A stretch of 7,758 nucleotides of DNA, from positions 1 through 7,758 of the forward strand of contig JANYHQ010000510.1 in assembly GCA_025358985.1 (NCBI GenBank), read 5' to 3'. Position 1 is the stretch's first letter; every line of letters begins with the position of its first letter. A program made the position numbers and the translations under genes. Shown piece by piece: positions 5,686 through 7,758 of the stretch. Source of the DNA: Acidimicrobiales bacterium (GTDB lineage Bacteria; Actinomycetota; Acidimicrobiia; Acidimicrobiales; JANYDT01). Under the pieces are notes generated by a model, which was not told where the DNA came from, did no database searches, and worked only from the letters and a program-made list of their open reading frames with translations.

Positions 5686-6087
5686 AGCGTGCACCACAGA
5701 ACCGTGGTGGAGCAACAGCCGCCAGCCGTGAGGAGCCGCCGGATCACGTATGAACACCTTGCAGGCGGCCACAGTGGAGCTCCCCGGCCCGTCCAGGATG
5801 TTCTCATCACACGTGACCCATCCGGTGTCACCGTTGATGACGGCACGCACATTGGTGAGGATGAATTGTAGGTGTTGCGGATTGGCCAACAGTGTGGCCC
5901 ACGACGCCGAGATGGAGGCCCAACCCTTCAACGTGGACCAACCCGGATGCGTACACGATGCATCGGCGTGATGCCCCCACAGATCGCTCATGGCATCAAA
6001 GTCGCGATGTTCAAATGCGTCATAGAACCCCGTGTTGGCCGCCAACACAGATTCCAGGTCGGTGGCTGCGGGCTCGGACTCGCTCAC
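5674..6087 (-). CDS. NTF2-like (SnoaL-like) family protein
   Basis: A 137-residue protein with the layout of the nuclear transport factor 2-like cone fold: an N-terminal helix (VLAANTGFYDAFEHRD, about 14-29), DAMSDLW (31-37), CTHPGW (45-50), GWASISASWATLL (55-67), then beta strands ending in GWRLLLHHGS (121-130). The fold forms a pocket used for many tasks, including isomerases, hydrolases, ligand binding and dimer modules, so the fold alone gives no reaction. The HPGW segment and HHGS end look like a widely spread actinobacterial subgroup annotated only as nuclear transport factor 2 family. The GTG start at 6087 is supported by TAGCGT at 6095-6100 on the same strand, seven bases upstream, and no Shine-Dalgarno sequence is present. 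The gene is divergent from the RutE-like gene and its last 12 bp overlap the end of the DUF72 gene. Confidence 0.88.
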   Translation of the reverse strand: MSESEPAATDLESVLAANTGFYDAFEHRDFDAMSDLWGHHADASCTHPGWSTLKGWASISASWATLLANPQHLQFILTNVRAVINGDTGWVTCDENILDGPGSSTVAACKVFIRDPAAPHGWRLLLHHGSVVHASLS

Positions 6088-6094
6088 CCCGTAG

Positions 6095-6100
6095 ACGCTA
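6095..6100 (-). promoter_or_regulatory. Putative -10 box of a leaderless promoter for the NTF2-like gene
   Basis: The minus strand reads TAGCGT, seven bases, GTG at 6087. A TTGCGC about 16 bp upstream is a possible weak -35. Confidence 0.45.
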
Positions 6101-6132
6101 CAAGCCCGTCCAACTAGCGCAACACTCCGTCA

Positions 6133-6162
6133 TAGGGTCACGATTTCGTCGATCAACGGAGA
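6133..6162 (+). promoter_or_regulatory. Putative -10 box and ribosome binding site for the RutE-like gene
   Basis: TAGGGT at 6133-6138 would start a transcript near 6145, leaving a leader of about 24 bases that contains GGAGA at 6158-6162, six bases before ATG 6169. This is the one clearly Shine-Dalgarno-led first gene in the window, in contrast to its neighbours. It lies 33 bp from the divergent NTF2-like -10 box, so the two promoters may influence one another. Confidence 0.4.
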
Positions 6163-6168
6163 CCCCCA

Positions 6169-6786
6169 ATGTCCCATTCTCTATTCCCCGTAGACGAGCG
6201 TTTCGCCGTCGACAGCGCTGCCCTCGCCACCCTGTTTCGTGAGGCCCGTACGGCGAACACCTTCAGTGATGAACCCGTCACCGACGAACAGTTGGAGGAC
6301 ATCTACGAGATCATGAAGTGGGCCCCTACATCGGCCAACACCCAACCACTACGTATCCATATCGTCCGGTCGCCAGGGGCCAAGGCCCGGCTGCTGCCGT
6401 TGCTGTCAGAGGGCAATCGAGCCAAGACGGAGTCGGCCCCGGCGGTGGCCATCCTGAGCGCCGATCTGGAGTTCCACGAGCACCTCCCCAGACTGTTTCC
6501 GCACAACCCGAATATGAAGGACCACTTCGCAGATCCCGTGGCCCGTGAAACGTTCTCCCGGTTCAATGCCGCCATCCAGGCTGGTTACTTCACGTTGGCC
6601 GTGCGCGCCGTAGGGTTGGCGGCGGGGCCCATGGCGGGCTTTGATGCGCCCGGCGTAGATGCCGAGTTCCTGGCCGGTACGCCGTTGAAGTCCATCCTGG
6701 TGGTCAACATCGGCAAGCCCGGCGAGAACCCCTGGTTCGACCGTTCGCCGCGCATGGAATTCAACGAAGTAGTCACCATTCTGTGA
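6169..6786 (+). CDS. rutE: Nitroreductase-family FMN oxidoreductase, RutE-like (malonic semialdehyde reductase)
   Basis: At 205 residues this is close to the length of E. coli RutE (196) and shares its recognisable blocks: LFREARTANTF (22-32), IYEIMKWAPTSAN (45-57), LLSEGNRAKTESAP (78-91), HLPRLFPHNP (105-114), FNAAIQAGYFTLAVRAVGL (132-150), GPMAGFD (153-159) and LKSILVVNIGKPGE (173-186). The family binds FMN as a dimer; R27 and the PTSAN segment are expected near the phosphate. RutE reduces toxic malonic semialdehyde to 3-hydroxypropionate at the end of the Rut pyrimidine-degradation pathway. The same reaction could serve beta-alanine or propionate metabolism, and no rutA-D gene is visible here, so the symbol reflects family resemblance rather than a proven pathway. 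ATG 6169 has GGAGA six bases upstream. The following hydrolase begins 21 bp after the stop and is probably in the same transcript. Confidence 0.87.
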   Translation: MSHSLFPVDERFAVDSAALATLFREARTANTFSDEPVTDEQLEDIYEIMKWAPTSANTQPLRIHIVRSPGAKARLLPLLSEGNRAKTESAPAVAILSADLEFHEHLPRLFPHNPNMKDHFADPVARETFSRFNAAIQAGYFTLAVRAVGLAAGPMAGFDAPGVDAEFLAGTPLKSILVVNIGKPGENPWFDRSPRMEFNEVVTIL

Positions 6787-6794
6787 ACCTCCCA

Positions 6795-6801
6795 TAAGGT
6801 G
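6795..6801 (+). promoter_or_regulatory. Ribosome binding site (or -10 box) deciding the hydrolase start
   Basis: TAAGGTG can be read two ways. AAGGTG is a good partial Shine-Dalgarno sequence six bases before GTG 6808. TAAGGT is also a TANNNT -10 box seven bases before the same GTG. Both readings point to 6808 rather than to the GTG at 6799, which the motif overlaps. Confidence 0.4.
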
Positions 6802-6807
6802 CACAGC

Positions 6808-7710
6808 GTGCCCGAAGCGGACATCGTCCCCCCTCATCTCCACCTTCCCGAAATCCGTCACCACGTGCCCTCTACCAACGGGTCCGTGGCCATGGCTTAC
6901 GACTGGGGCGGCGACGGACCTCCGCTGGTGTTTGCCCACGCCACCGGTTTGCATTCGCATGTGTGGCTACCCACCGTGCTGACACTACGCGATCGCTATC
7001 ACTGTTATGCGGTTGATGTCCGCGCCCAAGGCGAAGCCACCGTGCAGACCAACACGCCCTTCAACTGGGGGGGAGTGGCCGATGATTTCTGTGTGTCACT
7101 CGATGCGCTCGGACTCATCGGGCATGGTGATCTCCACGCAGTCGGTCACTCCCAGGGCGGATATGCCGTGGTGGAGAGCGCCCGTCGCAATCCGGGTACC
7201 TTTCGCTCGGTATTCGTATACGAACCGGTGATCTTCGCCCCGCCTACGGGAGCCGAGGTTGGTGTTTCCACGGAGAATCAACTCGGCATCTTGGCCCGTA
7301 AGCGCCGAGATGTGTTCGCGTCACGACAGGCCGCACTCGACAACTTTCGGGGTAAAGGACCGTTTGCCCCCATCGACGAGGATGTTCTGCGCTGCTATGT
7401 GCACTGGGGTTTCCACGATTTGCCCGACGGCACCGTGAGCCTTGCGTGTAGACCCGAGCACGAGGCGGCTTTGTTCGATCAGTCGTTCACCACGCTGTTC
7501 AACGAGTTGGCGGGCATCGACTGCCAAGTGACTGCGGCGGTGGGTGAGTTCACCAACGACAATTTCCTCACCAGTGTGCCCCAGGTGGTGGATCGCCTAC
7601 CCAATGCTGACCTGGTGAAGTTGCCGGGTCGAACCCATTTCGGGGTGTTCGAAGGTGTGGTGGAGATGGCGGAGCTGATACACACCAGCCTCAGCTCGGC
7701 CCCCTCGTAA
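6808..7710 (+). CDS. Alpha/beta hydrolase fold protein
   Basis: A 300-residue serine-hydrolase-type protein. Visible elements: oxyanion loop FAHATGLHSHVW (42-53), strand and turn CYAVDVRAQGEA (66-77), nucleophile elbow GHSQGG with S115, a cap region of roughly 145-235, and the catalytic histidine H277 in PGRTHFG. The acid is probably E247 or D251 in the VGEFTNDNF segment; this is uncertain. Typical reactions are hydrolysis of esters, amides, epoxides or C-C bonds; the substrate cannot be named. The VDVRAQGEA segment replaces the common DxRGHGxS turn. It is not an obvious RutD (aminoacrylate hydrolase), because that protein, as I recall it, lacks the serine in the elbow and has a different N-terminus. 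GTG 6808 is preferred over 6799 because of the AAGGTG/TAAGGT motif. The 21-bp gap after the RutE-like gene suggests one operon. Confidence 0.9.
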   Translation: MPEADIVPPHLHLPEIRHHVPSTNGSVAMAYDWGGDGPPLVFAHATGLHSHVWLPTVLTLRDRYHCYAVDVRAQGEATVQTNTPFNWGGVADDFCVSLDALGLIGHGDLHAVGHSQGGYAVVESARRNPGTFRSVFVYEPVIFAPPTGAEVGVSTENQLGILARKRRDVFASRQAALDNFRGKGPFAPIDEDVLRCYVHWGFHDLPDGTVSLACRPEHEAALFDQSFTTLFNELAGIDCQVTAAVGEFTNDNFLTSVPQVVDRLPNADLVKLPGRTHFGVFEGVVEMAELIHTSLSSAPS

Positions 7711-7717
7711 GCGCACG

Positions 7718-7723
7718 TATTAT
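7718..7723 (+). promoter_or_regulatory. Putative -10 box for the gene at the right edge
   Basis: TATTAT lies in an AT-rich patch that stands out in GC-rich surroundings, four bases before ATG 7728. The spacing is short for a leaderless start, so the true -10 may be shifted by a few bases. Confidence 0.35.
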
Positions 7724-7727
7724 AAGT

Positions 7728-7758
7728 ATGCAGACTGTTCTCATCGCCGTAGTGCTGG
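7728..7758 (+). CDS. Start of an unidentified gene with a hydrophobic N-terminus (partial)
   Basis: Only ten codons are inside the window: MQTVLIAVVL. The frame is open to the edge. A hydrophobic run straight after the start suggests a signal peptide or an N-terminal membrane anchor. The ATG lies 17 bp after the hydrolase stop, next to an AT-rich promoter-like patch. The fragment is too short to identify a family, and the gene itself is tentative. Confidence 0.4.
   Translation, partial: MQTVLIAVVL

Noticed and set aside
6799..6807. GTG 6799 as the hydrolase start
   Set aside because: It overlaps the only ribosome-binding-site-like or -10-like motif, which instead has proper spacing to GTG 6808.
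1..7758. CRISPR array, tRNA/rRNA gene, transposon, prophage or defence island
   Set aside because: No regularly spaced repeats, cloverleaf, integrase, transposase or terminal inverted repeats were seen. A lone RecB-type nuclease is a housekeeping-type gene in actinobacteria and is not evidence of a defence system.

Overview
The window is GC-rich, densely packed bacterial DNA that reads best as the chromosome of an actinobacterium. The clues are third-codon-position G/C bias, frequent GTG starts, few Shine-Dalgarno sequences, many starts preceded by a TANNNT -10 box at leaderless spacing, and several families common in Actinobacteria (a stand-alone RecB-type nuclease, an NTF2-like protein, a DUF72 protein with a GTCSWAD motif). 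A class such as Acidimicrobiia would fit, but that is a guess. There is no rRNA, tRNA, CRISPR array, transposase, integrase or phage gene, so this looks like ordinary chromosome rather than an island.

Layout, left to right. (1) 1-649, minus strand: 5' part of an enoyl-CoA hydratase/isomerase (crotonase) gene that runs off the left edge. (2) 650-753: a 104-bp divergent control region with repeated GTTCA half-sites. (3) 754-945, plus: a small acidic protein of 63 residues, family unknown. (4) 991-2378, minus: a two-gene operon with a RecB-family PD-(D/E)XK nuclease carrying a probable Fe-S cluster, translationally coupled to a PAP2 phosphatase. (5) 2379-2601: a divergent intergenic region with a perfect inverted repeat next to a G-tract with quadruplex potential. 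(6) 2602-4666, plus: an OmpR-type response regulator overlapping its membrane histidine kinase. (7) 4720-5685, plus: a DUF72 (YecE-like) protein. (8) 5674-6087, minus: an NTF2-like/SnoaL-like protein, convergent with and overlapping the DUF72 gene. (9) 6169-6786, plus: an FMN nitroreductase-family protein closely resembling RutE (malonic semialdehyde reductase). (10) 6808-7710, plus: an alpha/beta hydrolase, probably cotranscribed with it. (11) 7728-end, plus: the first ten codons of a gene with a hydrophobic N-terminus.

The genes do not form one obvious pathway. Three sub-groups hang together: nuclease plus phosphatase (coupled translation), response regulator plus kinase (overlapping genes, a cognate pair), and RutE-like reductase plus hydrolase (21-bp gap). 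I found no convincing previously undescribed system. The most interesting items are the repeated leaderless-promoter arrangement that helps fix several starts, the inverted repeat and G-tract between the nuclease and the regulator, the GTTCA cluster, and the RutE-like/hydrolase pair without visible rutA-D partners.
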